From Paracoccus benzoatiresistens (GTDB taxonomy: Bacteria; Pseudomonadota; Alphaproteobacteria; Rhodobacterales; Rhodobacteraceae), in contig NZ_JAPTYD010000009.1 of assembly GCF_026913015.1 (NCBI RefSeq), forward strand, positions 62,001 through 126,000: DNA of 64,000 nucleotides. Reading direction: 5' to 3'. Positions 55,701 through 64,000 of this stretch are shown here, one piece after another; positions within the stretch are counted from its first letter, which is position 1, and each line of letters begins with the position of its first letter. Both the position numbers and the translations under genes were made by a program. Below the pieces are notes generated by a model. That model was not told the origin of the DNA, made no database searches, and was given only the letters and a program-made list of their open reading frames with translations.

Positions 55701-58582
55701 AGAGCGTTAAGTCCGGCGCGGGCGTCAGCGGGGTCGCGCAGCGCCTCGGGAGAGACGGCGGGCTTGTCCAGCCGCTGCGCTGCCAGCCAGACAAGCGCGG
55801 CGGCAATATCCGGATTTTCCGCCTCTGACAGGGACAGGCCAAGCCGCTGCGCTAGGGTTCCTCGCGCGTCCCGTGCTGCGCTTCGGGCAAGACGTAGCGC
55901 ACGGACGCATTCGAGATAGCGGTCCTGCCAGCCATAGGACCATTCGGCGCGATCCAGCAGTGACAGTGGCCCGGCAGGGTCCAGGTCTGCGACAATGCGC
56001 TGGCGCGCCCCCAGATCGGCGGCCAGCCTTCGCAAACGCTGCCAGCTCGCCTCGTCGTGACAATCCTTGTTGTCGAAACGCAAGGCAAAGCCCGGGGTGG
56101 CGGCCGCAACCTTGCCGATGGCCTGGTAGACGCTGAAGCCCTGTGTGCCAGGCCGATGCAGCGCATCGACATAGGCGTTCAGCTGGTCGCGCGTCAGGCG
56201 CAGGTCCTCGGCAACCCGGACCCATTCCTGCGCTCGTGCCGCACTGGCTCTGTCCCAGGACCGGCCAAGCTGAGTCAGCACACTCTTGCGGTCAGCCTTG
56301 CTGGAATGCAGTTCCAGCACCGCGTCGCCGAGCCCGTGACGTTCCAGGCGTCGATGCACCACATCCAGCGCGGCGGACTTTTCCGCTACGAACAAGACGG
56401 TGCGCCCCCGGCCAAGCTGGTCGGCGATGATATTGGTGATCGTCTGGCTCTTGCCTGTGCCGGGCGGGCCAATCAGCACGAAGTTGCGTCCCTGCGCTGC
56501 GGCCAACACGGCAGCCAGTTGGGAGCTGTCGGCAGGCAGCGGCGCCAAGAGATCGCCGGGCGCATGCTTGCGATCGATATCCGACGGATGGGGCATGGAG
56601 GTTCTGGCGCCCTCGAACGTCTCGGTCGGATTGTCCACGAGATGAGCCACCAGCCGGCTTTCGCGCAGACTGTCGGTGCGGTCGACCAGATCCTTCCACA
56701 TCAGGTATTTCGCGAAGGAGAAGGTCGAGAGCGCACATTCCTCGACGACCTCGAAGCCTGCCACGTCGCGCACCCGCTGACGCAGGATCTCCATGATGCG
56801 CGGGATGTCTAGGCCGCTTTCATCACGCGGCAGTTCCCCCTCCAGATCGGGGATGCGCAGTTCGAAATCGCGCTTGAGCATCTCCAGAAGCGTGGAGTTG
56901 ATCCGAACCTCGTCTTCGAGCTGGCTCAGACGATATTCCGATTGGGCCGAGCGGCGCTCGAGCTTTACTGGCAACAGCAGAAGCGGCGCGCGATAAGACC
57001 GGGTGTCGCCCTCCGATCTCTTCCAGCGCAGGAAGCCGACCGCCAGGAACAGCGTATTGGTGCCGCCTTCGGCCATGTCGCTGCGCGCCTTGCGGTAAAG
57101 CTCGGTCAAACGCGCTGCCATGTCGCGTGCGGTCAAAGGCACCGCAATCTGTCCCCGCATCAGGGCATCCACCGCCAGATCCCGTTCGATGTGGCGGGCC
57201 TCGTCGGCCGGGATGTCTCGGCCCGAGACGGCATTCTCGTCCTTGAGCGCCAGCAAGCGGAAGACCTCGCCATTGGCAAGCCGGTCCTCCGTTGCCGAGA
57301 TGTCCGGGCAAACCATCGGCACCGCGCCGCGCGTGTCGCGGAAGTTCAGAAGACGGTTGGCCAGCGACAGGTCCAGCAGCTTGCGCTGCCAGCGTTCGAT
57401 ACGACCCATGGCCGTCGTGGGCGCTTCCTCGACCAGTTCGCCTGGCAACAGGCCCAGATCCAGTGGCCGCGGCAGAGCGGCGGGTGACGCAGCAATGTCC
57501 TCGTGGGCAGCAGGGGCAGGAGTGCGATGGCTGGCCAGCGGGCGGATGCGCGCGGCGCGGGCACGGTTGATATCCACCACCTGGATGAATTCTGTCTCAC
57601 GGGCTTCGGACAGGCGGTCGCGTCCGGCGGCGATGGCTTCCTCGAAGCCCACGGCGGGACGGCGGGTCAGCAGGGTAGTTTCCAAGGGCACGAATTCACG
57701 CGCCACCGTAGCCTTCCTGACGGCCACCACATCAGGTTCGACCAGCCGACCGAAGTCCTTTCTGACCAGCCACACCCCTACCCAAGCATGACCATGTGAG
57801 AAAAGCACGGCCGCGTTCAGCCCTGCCGCTTCGTAGGCGGCCGCGATGAGCAGGGTGCTATCGAGGCAGGTCGCAAGGCCTTCGGAAACGATCCGTTCGG
57901 GATCGCGGATCTTTTGACCAACCCGTTCAAAGGAAGCAGGCGGCACGGCATAGGTCAGGCCGAGGCCCGTTGCCGCCGACCAGATTGCGCCCGCCAGCAT
58001 CCACACGCGATGTGGATCGCCGCCCTGGTAACCATCGATGGCGCCCGAATGGCCTGCCGCCTCCAGCAGCCGGCCAGCCTCCTTCAGGATCCGGGCGACC
58101 GCCGGCTGATTGGGCGAGACAAAGGCTGCCAGGATGTTGTCCATCTCGGCCAGACCGCCCCATTCGTCCCGAGCCAGCATCTCGATCCGGTGGGTCGATG
58201 TGACGTCTTCCAGTCCCTGCGCCGACAGCCGGAACTGCAGATGGCCGATCTCCGCCTCGTCCAAGCCCCCCAGCAGCGCGGTATCAAGCGGCGTTTCCAG
58301 ATCGCTCAACTGCAGGGTGACACCCGGGGCGATGCTGTCGATGACCCAAGTCTTTTCTCGCAGGATGGCGGGACTTGCAAAAAGCGTCAAACGGACATCT
58401 CGAACGGCCTCTGTTCCCGTGTTCTCGATTGCCAGCCGCTTGACGATTGCCACGCCGTTCTGGGCAGTGGCAAAGTTCACCTTGCCCGCAAGAGCGGGAT
58501 GCAAGCTCAGGGCCAAGGTCGGTTCGGACGTTTCCAGAGAGACGGGGGGCGAGCTTTCATCCTGCATGGGCGCGGCTTTCAC
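52709..58582 (-). CDS. Giant DUF4011/SF1 helicase/Vsr-like nuclease/DUF3320 protein
   Basis: A 1957-residue multidomain protein of the COG1112 type. In order: a beta-rich N-terminal domain (about 20-135); a transglutaminase-like domain with Cys239 (LATCLDS) and His265 (HGHAWVGVW); DUF4011 from about 392 (RIERWQRKLLDLSLANRLLNF); an SF1 helicase with Walker A GPPGTGKSQT near 704, a long helical insert, Walker B FDEASQ near 1317, motif III GDPKQLPPT and motif VI NVAVTRARAELHVF near 1560; a Vsr/MTES_1575-like nuclease (about 1617-1705, Glu in SPFEEGV, RIDLG, VECDG); and a C-terminal DUF3320. All motifs are intact. The start is a GTG overlapping the yhaN stop (GTGA); an ATG at 58567 is an alternative. 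Such proteins are frequent in defence islands; the function is not established. Confidence 0.88.
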   Translation of the reverse strand: MKAAPMQDESSPPVSLETSEPTLALSLHPALAGKVNFATAQNGVAIVKRLAIENTGTEAVRDVRLTLFASPAILREKTWVIDSIAPGVTLQLSDLETPLDTALLGGLDEAEIGHLQFRLSAQGLEDVTSTHRIEMLARDEWGGLAEMDNILAAFVSPNQPAVARILKEAGRLLEAAGHSGAIDGYQGGDPHRVWMLAGAIWSAATGLGLTYAVPPASFERVGQKIRDPERIVSEGLATCLDSTLLIAAAYEAAGLNAAVLFSHGHAWVGVWLVRKDFGRLVEPDVVAVRKATVAREFVPLETTLLTRRPAVGFEEAIAAGRDRLSEARETEFIQVVDINRARAARIRPLASHRTPAPAAHEDIAASPAALPRPLDLGLLPGELVEEAPTTAMGRIERWQRKLLDLSLANRLLNFRDTRGAVPMVCPDISATEDRLANGEVFRLLALKDENAVSGRDIPADEARHIERDLAVDALMRGQIAVPLTARDMAARLTELYRKARSDMAEGGTNTLFLAVGFLRWKRSEGDTRSYRAPLLLLPVKLERRSAQSEYRLSQLEDEVRINSTLLEMLKRDFELRIPDLEGELPRDESGLDIPRIMEILRQRVRDVAGFEVVEECALSTFSFAKYLMWKDLVDRTDSLRESRLVAHLVDNPTETFEGARTSMPHPSDIDRKHAPGDLLAPLPADSSQLAAVLAAAQGRNFVLIGPPGTGKSQTITNIIADQLGRGRTVLFVAEKSAALDVVHRRLERHGLGDAVLELHSSKADRKSVLTQLGRSWDRASAARAQEWVRVAEDLRLTRDQLNAYVDALHRPGTQGFSVYQAIGKVAAATPGFALRFDNKDCHDEASWQRLRRLAADLGARQRIVADLDPAGPLSLLDRAEWSYGWQDRYLECVRALRLARSAARDARGTLAQRLGLSLSEAENPDIAAALVWLAAQRLDKPAVSPEALRDPADARAGLNALKDALSRAAQARSALSARYPDEGLADMPLDALELQWREAQGKSWPFAGMAQKKLRKLLQSYASAGQADPARDLPALKQLLRARQDIAASSLRSLPGFAGEKTDAARLAAEIDAAFAFLDLERHLRAAGLPAARLEEHRPQLSRAAGGDFASLLQALHDTANRSDQAAAAFADAGGVSPQECDSLLAGLEPLQDRFGDWLKWRACRAEALGAGLEPLVRALEEKADISDTMRAFEQAYMAWWLRLAMDAEPCLRGFAHWEHDALIRRFRDLDDALANLASDEVMRRLGNDLPTRDSVPRNSELGVLRHQLGLQRPTRAIRSLIADMPTTFGKLAPCVLMSPLSVAQYLPAGQAQFDLVIFDEASQISTWDAIGAIARGRQAIIVGDPKQLPPTNFFGRSDDGTQEGAELAEFEKDMPSILDEVAAAGIPTHRLNWHYRSRDEALIAFSNHYYYDGGLVTFPSPDASANAVRLHKVNGIYGRGTGSTNAEEARAITAFIRKRLTEWLRLPEEERPTLGVITFNAQQQGLILDLLDAERKANPDLEWFFADEREEPVIVKNLENIQGDERDVMLFSITFGPDQTGKFTMNFGAMNKDGGEKRLNVAVTRARAELHVFASITADQIDTTRTRARGVADLKAFLDFANRGPVALAAQDSGSVGPADSPFEEGVRDALAAKGWEVHTQIGVSGFRIDLGVRHPDHAGVWLAGVECDGARYHSSATARDRDRIRQAVLEGLGWKILRIWSTDWFRAPDAAVRRIDAGLQAILEADRARRAEEDAQQVPVEEDAPVAEGTSLLPMPAPDPQQSDADESDEAVEERAVLFADNAAGTLLAPLPLQGIQPSADRFFDDDYTADLRSLMQQIVAAEGPIPDSFLARRISQLHGWQRTGGRIQARLSALHDAFNVTVEGNVRFLWEKGSIRNRVPYRGMGDRTLREISRSEIASVIDRDEAKIFKAEDPDLELARLLGIARLSKDARDYLKLCRDWQQSTLSTNCSREF

Positions 58583-61259
58583 AGGGATTGCAGATCAATG
58601 ACGTTGGCCGAGGGACAGGCGGCAAGGGCAAGGTCGCATAAATGGCGGTGATGGGTCAGATAGATCACCTGTCCCAGACGCGACATGTCCGACAGCAGCG
58701 CGAAGGCCGCGGTGGAACGGTGATCGTCGAAGGTTTCCATGATGTCGTCGGCGATGAAGGGAACCGACGGGCGGCTTTGGGCCAGTTCGTGATAACCGGC
58801 GATGCGCAGGGCCAGGTAAAGCTGGAACCTCGCGCCCTTTGAAAGATCGGGCGCCACTTTCGCCCCCTCACCGGCGGAAAGCGCCACGAGGATTTCGTTT
58901 GCGCCGTCGGGCTGGCTGGTCAGGCCGCTGTAAGCCCCCATGGTCAGCCTGCTGAACGCGTCCGAGGCACGGGCCATCATGGCGCTGCGGTGCTGGTCAC
59001 GGTAACGCCGCATTCCTTTCTCGAAAGCCATCAGGCCAAACCTGGCAGCCAGGTGATCACGCGCGCGGTCTCGGATCTCCAGCAGCAGGTTCTGGCGGTC
59101 CGATGCGATCCGCGCCAGCGCATCATCCCCGCCCACGGCCTCGATTTGCCGCCTGGCCTCGTGATGGGCTTCCAGAAGGGTTTCGGTCTCGCGACGCAGA
59201 AGCTGCGCGTCGGCCTTGAGCGTCTCGATCTGTTGGCGGATCGTCAGTGGGTCGTCCCTTTCGCCGGGCCTGGGGCGGTCGCGAAGGTCATCTTCCAGGG
59301 CGGCGATGTCGCGGCGCAGCTTTGTCGCCTCTAGGCAGCAGGCAACATGTTCGGCCAGCGTGCATTCGCCCTCCGGCCAGCCGAGTGACGCGCCGAGATC
59401 GGCGGCTTCCCTTTCGCGAAGGGCAAGGAGGCGGCGATCGTCCTTGTCCTGCAGCATTTCAGCGTCGCGCTGCCCGGCAATCCCCTCGCAGTCGCGCGCC
59501 GTATCCTGGGCCCGGCGCAGGCGCTGCAGCACATCGCTCCACGGCACCGTGTCCGGCATGCCAAGCGACAGCGTGATAGCCGATCTGGCCTGCCGGAAAC
59601 GGTCCTGGTTCGCCTGCATCTTGGCGATCCGGTCTTCCAGCATCGCCAGATCGCGCACGGCAGTGCCAAGCTGATCCAGCAGATCAAGGATCGCGCCCAG
59701 GCCGGGGTCATCGTCGGGATGGTTCGCCAGGACCGTGTCGCGGCACGCCTCGGCCCATTGTTCCTGCCAGCCGGCCAGCGCATCGCGGGCTTCCTTTTCG
59801 GCCTGCTCGCGTTCGCGCAGGTCTGCTGCAAGCCCGGTCAGTCGGCGTCGCGCCTCTCGGCGGCGGTCTGTCGCGTCCAGGCGCGCAAGAGCGGCGGCCA
59901 GCAAGGTCTCGTATTCACGCGCCTCGCCGTCGCCCGTTTGGCCGAGCGCTGCGGCAAGCGCGCGCGTCGCGCTGTCCAGCAAGTCGTTGCTGCGGGCAAG
60001 CGCCGCCTCGGCATCGCGCAAGGCGTGGCGTTCGGTCAGCGCGGCAAGCCGCAGGTCCAGCCAACGTTGAAGGTCAGGCAGCGATCCCCCGGTCAGACCA
60101 AGCGCTCCGCAGGCAGAGTCGCTCTCGGCGCCGATCGCCATGCGCTTTTGTCGGGCAGTCTGAAGCCTTGCCTTGGCATCGTCCAGCCGTGCGCCGATCT
60201 GGTCCCGTTCGTTCCGCTGCAGGGCTTCCCGCCTTGCCGCGGCCAAGGCTTCGGCAAGAAGCGCCGAAATGCGGTCATCCTCGCGCAGGGCCTGTTCGAA
60301 GCTCTGGGCGCTGCTTGCGGTCATGTTGTCCAGATGCTCGGCCCACAGGGCCTCGCGCCTGCCGCGCGCGGCGGCGGCATCGGCCAGGGTCATGCCTGTC
60401 GCTGTCAGGACCCCGGCCTCGCCCGCCATGTCAGCCTGCAGGCGATCCAACTGGTCCTGCAGGCCCCCGACCTCACGGCGGATGTCCTGTTCCTGCTGGC
60501 GGGCGGTTTCGCCATCAGACTCCCATTGGCGGATCTGCCAACCGGGCGGGACGGCAAGCGCGGCCAGACTGTCGCCGTCCCCGGACCAGGGAGCCAGCAC
60601 CTCGATGGCGGCCGACAACCTGCCCTGCGCCTGATCGCGGTCGCGCAGCGCACGGTTGCGGACATCATCCGGATCCTGGGCACGCAGTCTGGTCAGCAGC
60701 GCGGAAAGCGCGGCGTCATCATCGACGGGTTCGGAACTGCCGAGCTGGTCCCGTTCCCGCGCCAGCAGATTTGCGGCCTTGCGGGTCTCAGACAAAGCGG
60801 CGGCCAGGGCAGTCAGCAAGCCCGAGCGTTCGGACAACAGCGACCGCATCCGCGCCAGAGGGGCGGACGGCAGCACAAGATCCGGCGCCTGACGGTCGCG
60901 CTGCCCCAGTTCCGAGAGAAGCGCACCAACGCGCGCCTGCACCTCGGCTGCCTCTTGCCGCCTGCGAGGCAGGTCCTTGATGGCGGTGTCATGCTCCGAC
61001 CGCAGCGCCTCGGCCGCATGGATGTCGTCCGCGCAGGCCAGCACGGCGGGGTCTGCCACAAGGGAGGCCAGCTTTTCCTCGAACCCCTGCAGCCGCACGG
61101 CACGGTCGGCAAGGCGGGTATTCAGTTCCAGCCGCTCGCGCTCGATCCTGGCACAGTCGTCCTGAACGCGGGCTTCGATCTCGGGCAAATGGGCCGTCGT
61201 CTGGAATTGGTCCTGAAGCGCAGACAGCCTTGCCAGCAGCGGCAAGGCCGCATCGACAT
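58579..61259 (-). pseudogene. yhaN: YhaN/SbcC-like AAA ATPase, 3' part, separated by IS insertion
   Basis: This part encodes the long coiled-coil middle and the C-terminal ATPase half. Many Arg/Glu/Ala-rich heptad stretches fill about 700 residues. Then come LSAGEGAKVAPDLSKGARFQLYLALRIAGYHEL (the signature region) and VPFIADDIMETFDDHRSTAAFALL with the Walker B Asp-Asp. A frame opening at a TTG inside the IS end (61272) would give an 897-residue product without Walker A. YhaN pairs with the YhaO nuclease as SbcC pairs with SbcD. The stop overlaps the start of the giant helicase gene. Confidence 0.88.
61252..61259. repeat. Target-site duplication, copy 1
   Basis: ATCGACAT abuts the IS right end. 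The identical 8-mer abuts the other end at 62636-62643. IS256-family elements make 8-9 bp duplications. Confidence 0.92.
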
Positions 61260-61286
61260 GAGATATGGGCAAAAGTTGGTGACGCC
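61260..61286 (+). repeat. IS right inverted repeat
   Basis: Begins GAGATATGGGCAAAAGTTGG; differs from the left repeat at five of 27 positions. Confidence 0.9.
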
Positions 61287-61289
61287 TGA

Positions 61290-62540
61290 TCAGGCGGCGG
61301 CTTGAAGTTGACGGAGGCCGTCGCGGAACTCAACCCCCTGGATGATCTCTGGCAGCCGGTTCTGGCCATCGAGTTTGCGCCATTTCCCCTGCGCTGACAT
61401 CATCAGCTTGAAGGCCATGGCCAGCCCGGTCCTGCGGCTGAGGCATCCTTTGGTGCGTTTCGTGCGGTGGCGAACGGTCGCGAAGGTGCTTTCAATTGGA
61501 TTCGATGTCCGGATGTGTTTCCAGTGTTCGGCCGGGTAGTCGTAAAAAGTCAGCAACGCCTCGCGATCCTTGACCAGCTTGGCAACGGCCTTGTCGTATT
61601 TGACCCCGTAGGTTTCGACGAAGAAATCGAAAGCAGCGCTGGCCCCTGCCTTTGTTTCCGCCTGCCAGATGTCATGAAGATGGTTCTTGGCCTTGTCCTG
61701 CAGCGACTTTGGCAGCGCGTTGAGCACGTTCATTGTCTTATGAACCCAACACCGCTGCTCGCGCGTGGTGGCGAAGACCTCGCGCAACGCGGTCCAGAAG
61801 CCGAGCGCGCCGTCTCCGATGGCCAGCTTCGGATCCTGCTTCAGGCCCCGGCGTCGGAGGTCGAGCAACAGCTCACGCCAGCTCTCAGCGCTTTCGCGGA
61901 AGCCATCGATCATCGCCAGAAGCTCCTTGTGGCCATATTCATCGGCCCCGACGATCACCAGAACGCATTGCTTCTCTTCAGCCATGCGCGGTTTGAAATA
62001 CACCCCATCGGCCCAGATGTAGAGAAAGCGCCGATGGCTCAGGTCGCGCTTTTGCCAGGCCTCATAGTCGTTCCACCAGTCAGCCTTCAGCCGCGTGATC
62101 GTCTTGGCGGAAAGCCCAGGGGCGTTTGGGCCGAGAAGCGCCGCGAGCGCCTCGCTGAAGTCCCCCGTGCTGACGCCCTTGAGATAAAGCCAGGGCAGCA
62201 GTTCCTCGACCGATTTCGCCTTGCGCAGGTATCGCGGCAGGATGCTGGGCGTGAAGGTGATCTTGTCCTCACCGGGCTTGCGATCGCGCACCCGTGGCAC
62301 TTTCACCGGCACGGGGCCAATCCCGGTCATCACCTCGCGTTCGGGTAAGTGTCCATGGCGCACCAGGCGCGCACGCCCATCTTCAAGCTTCTCCTTGGAA
62401 AAGGCGGCCATGAGCGTGGCCAGTTCGGCGTGGATCGCCTGTTCGATTAGCTTGCGCGCACCATTGCGGAGAACGTCGGTGAATGCATCGGCGCTAAATC
62501 CCGATGGATCGGGGAGCTGGGTGATGGTATTCTCTGGCAT
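61290..62540 (-). CDS. IS256 family (mutator-type) transposase
   Basis: A 416-residue DDE transposase. The N-terminal DNA-binding part starts MPENTITQLPD and runs to KVPRVRDRKP. The catalytic core has the first Asp in YIWADGVYFK (about 183), the second in AIGDGALGFW (about 246) and the Glu in TSNPIESTFATVRHRTKRTKG (about 357), with the family Cys/His region REQRCWVHKTMNVLNALPK between. The frame is intact. The start at 62540 follows AAAGGGA at normal distance; the frame opens 17 codons earlier. Full length for the family. Confidence 0.96.
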   Translation of the reverse strand: MPENTITQLPDPSGFSADAFTDVLRNGARKLIEQAIHAELATLMAAFSKEKLEDGRARLVRHGHLPEREVMTGIGPVPVKVPRVRDRKPGEDKITFTPSILPRYLRKAKSVEELLPWLYLKGVSTGDFSEALAALLGPNAPGLSAKTITRLKADWWNDYEAWQKRDLSHRRFLYIWADGVYFKPRMAEEKQCVLVIVGADEYGHKELLAMIDGFRESAESWRELLLDLRRRGLKQDPKLAIGDGALGFWTALREVFATTREQRCWVHKTMNVLNALPKSLQDKAKNHLHDIWQAETKAGASAAFDFFVETYGVKYDKAVAKLVKDREALLTFYDYPAEHWKHIRTSNPIESTFATVRHRTKRTKGCLSRRTGLAMAFKLMMSAQGKWRKLDGQNRLPEIIQGVEFRDGLRQLQAAA

Positions 62541-62608
62541 GTGGCATATCCCTTTCTCGGCTGAGAATTGACGGCGCGTGAACACCGCCATGATATGCCG
62601 CCCCTCAG

Positions 62609-62635
62609 GGCATCACCAACTTTCGCTCATTACTC
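62609..62635 (-). repeat. IS left inverted repeat
   Basis: Read inward on the minus strand it begins GAGTAATGAGCGAAAGTTGG, the partner of the right repeat. Confidence 0.9.
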
Positions 62636-62643
62636 ATCGACAT
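62636..62643. repeat. Target-site duplication, copy 2
   Basis: ATCGACAT, identical to 61252-61259. Keeping one copy joins GNVD to AALPLL in a single frame. Confidence 0.92.
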
Positions 62644-63364
62644 TTCCAAGCCGCTCCAGTTCCGACTGCGCTGCATCCTCGCGCAAGCGCGCCTCGCGCC
62701 ATGCCTGTTCCGCGGCTGCCGCTTCCCGCGTCAGTTTCTGCAAGGCGGACGCAGAGACCTCCATGCGACGCCGCTGGGCGTCCAGATTGGCCAGTTGCTT
62801 CTTGGCATCGTAAAGCCAGCCGCTGCGCTTGCCGCTGCGGTGAAAGCCGTCTAGGTCCGCGCGAAGGCCTTCCAGCCGGGGAGCAAGCTCGGCAAGGCCC
62901 GCACTGGCGGAAAACAGCATCTCGCCCAGATCGCCCCGGCTGGCCAGGATGCTGTCGCCGCCCTTTTCCAGCATGTCGTCATCCAGCGAGAACATCGCGG
63001 AATAGCTGTCGCGTGACAGCCCTCCCAGGGCTGATTGAAGAACGCTGTCAGGAACAGGCGCGTCGTGCCCGTCCAGCAAGCTCGCATTCTGTCGCTTGAG
63101 CCGTCGCAATTCCAGCGTGCCGGTGGCATGGGTCAGCCGGCCTCCGATTTGCATGGTCGGGCCGGGATGCAGGAAATCGTATCGGCTGCGAAGGGGAATG
63201 CCGAACAGCAGGTCCAGCCAGGCCGAGAACAGGGTGGACTTGCCGGCCTCGTTCGGTCCGTAGACGATGTGGAGATCGGCGCCCCCCGGCACCGGTGGCG
63301 CAAAGCTGAGCGACTTGTCCGTAAAGCGGCCATAGCGGGTCAGATCCAGCCGTTCGACGCGCAT
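62636..63364 (-). pseudogene. yhaN: YhaN/SbcC-like AAA ATPase, 5' part
   Basis: The N-terminal 243 codons carry the ATPase head MRVERLDLTRYGRFTDKSLSFAP with Walker A GPNEAGKS at 36-43, the Q-loop region and the first coiled-coil helix. The frame runs six bases into the IS and stops (TAA at 62630-62632). Joined to the 3' part it gives a 1133-residue protein, the normal size for this family. The ATG overlaps the yhaO stop (ATGA). Without the C-terminal Walker B half this fragment cannot hydrolyse ATP. Confidence 0.9.
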
Positions 63365-64000
63365 CAGATGGCCTTGTCCCCGGCCAGCCGCGCCAGGGTC
63401 GACGGGATACCCTCCAGCAGCAGTTCCCGACATCGCGGGGGCAACTCGCCCTCCTCCTGGCCCAGGATATCGCGCGCATCAGGCGGCAGGTCGCGCAGCA
63501 GCTCCCGTGCCGCCGAGACAAGTGCGGCCTCGAGACCAGGATCCTGCGGCAGGTCATTCAGCATCATGCCCGCCAGTTCGCCCGGCAGCCCGGGCGTGAC
63601 GATGGTCCCCTCATCATCGGCATTCAGCCGCAGTTCCAGCTTGTCGATCCAGATGCCTGCCGCGGCGGCGAAGGCCCGCGCCTCCTCTGCCAGCCGGTCG
63701 TGATCGCGCGCCAGCCGCCAGGCAAGCGGTGTCGCCCCGCGCAGGACCGGTCGGATCACCAGGTGGTTTTCGGCACGCGTCGCCTGACCGATGCGCCGGA
63801 TCTCGGCCTCGAGCAGCGTCAGCAGATCCTGCCAATCGCTTGTGCCTGAACACTCGACCTCGAGCCGGTCGAAGCGGATCGCAGCGACCGTGCGCTCTTC
63901 CAGCGAGACGGTGTTGTCGTCCGCCACATCGACCAGGGTGACCGAGGTCGGACCTGCCTCGCCGATATCCCGCCCCTGCGGTATGCCGGGCATGACGATC
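63364..64000 (-). CDS. yhaO: YhaO-type DNA repair exonuclease, C-terminal part
   Basis: A partial gene cut by the window edge. The visible 212 residues hold the C-terminal cap domain of the SbcD-like metallophosphoesterase. IVMPGIPQGRDIGEAGPTSVTLVDV is the conserved join after the phosphoesterase core, and ERTVAAIRFDRLEVECSGTSDWQDLLTLLEAEI starts the cap. The metal-binding N-terminal motifs lie beyond the window. It would partner the YhaN ATPase in cutting DNA ends; it is coupled to yhaN by ATGA overlap. Confidence 0.88.
   Translation of the reverse strand, partial: IVMPGIPQGRDIGEAGPTSVTLVDVADDNTVSLEERTVAAIRFDRLEVECSGTSDWQDLLTLLEAEIRRIGQATRAENHLVIRPVLRGATPLAWRLARDHDRLAEEARAFAAAAGIWIDKLELRLNADDEGTIVTPGLPGELAGMMLNDLPQDPGLEAALVSAARELLRDLPPDARDILGQEEGELPPRCRELLLEGIPSTLARLAGDKAI

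Larger units (their letters stand above)
61260..62635 (-). mobile_element. IS256-family insertion sequence (1376 bp)
   Basis: The element is bounded by 27-bp imperfect inverted repeats that match at 22 positions and both read GAG...ATG.GC.AAAGTTGGTGA.GCC inward. It contains one transposase gene reading on the minus strand, the same direction as yhaN. Both ends are intact and an 8-bp duplication flanks it, so the insertion looks recent. I cannot name the exact IS without a database. Confidence 0.95.

Noticed and set aside
52709-58582. Giant helicase as a Mokosh or similar named defence protein
   Set aside because: No kinase or phospholipase D domain is visible; the DUF4011/DUF3320/Vsr layout does not fit those systems.
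58579-61272. 897-codon frame as an intact ATPase
   Set aside because: It starts inside the IS end, lacks Walker A and joins in frame to the fragment on the other side of the element.
1-64000. CRISPR array or prophage
   Set aside because: No regularly spaced repeats, cas genes, integrase or phage structural genes were seen.

Overview
The window is a high-G+C alphaproteobacterial chromosome segment, most likely from a Paracoccus-like member of the Rhodobacterales. The clues are a circularly permuted two-piece tmRNA encoding the tag ANDNRAPVALAA, an NDUFS4-type accessory subunit of respiratory complex I, an alphaproteobacterial SspB next to ssrA, H-type lectin and Eda genes of rhodobacterial type, and terminators followed by GATATTTGAG or GGCCAAGATGAAG tails. 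No rRNA genes and no CRISPR array are visible.

From 1 to 48.5 kb the content is mostly core genome. Left to right: tRNA-Thr and prfC; ssrA with sspB and gnd; a thioesterase/pdxY/MOSC run; Ppx/GppA with rlmE; an AraC regulator; miaA; and the envelope and translation cluster pyrH-frr-uppS-cdsA-dxr-rseP-bamA-ompH. That cluster ends at a convergent nucleoside hydrolase rather than continuing into lpxD/fabZ/lpxA. Then come an ABC-F ATPase, a zinc-ribbon metallopeptidase, rplU-rpmA, a GNAT protein, a flavin monooxygenase, trpS, a rhomboid-fold protein that lacks its catalytic residues, murJ-glnD, an LpoA-like lipoprotein divergent from rsmI-yraN, a small H-type lectin, two coupled detoxification-type enzymes, prs, purD, xseA, an MFS carrier with eda, trhA, rpsB-tsf, cmk, three small secreted proteins including sodC, the NDUFS4 homologue and MYG1.

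From about 48.6 to 64 kb the window is a genome-defence or DNA-processing island read entirely on the minus strand. In transcription order it holds: the C-terminal part of a YhaO-type nuclease (cut by the window edge); a YhaN/SbcC-like ATPase gene split by a 1376-bp IS256-family element; a 1957-residue protein combining a transglutaminase-like domain, DUF4011, an SF1 helicase, a Vsr-like nuclease and DUF3320; about 400 bp without a gene; and a two-gene Hachiman-type module (DUF1837 nuclease hamA and SF2 helicase hamB). The two Hachiman genes are visibly richer in A+T than their surroundings, and hamA has what looks like a one-base frameshift near its start.

The yhaO/yhaN/helicase-nuclease genes overlap at ATGA and GTGA junctions and look like one operon that could form a single DNA-processing machine. 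The IS insertion is exact: an 8-bp target duplication flanks 27-bp imperfect inverted repeats, and removing the element plus one copy of the duplication restores a 1133-residue frame. The system as it stands here is therefore probably inactive, and recently so.
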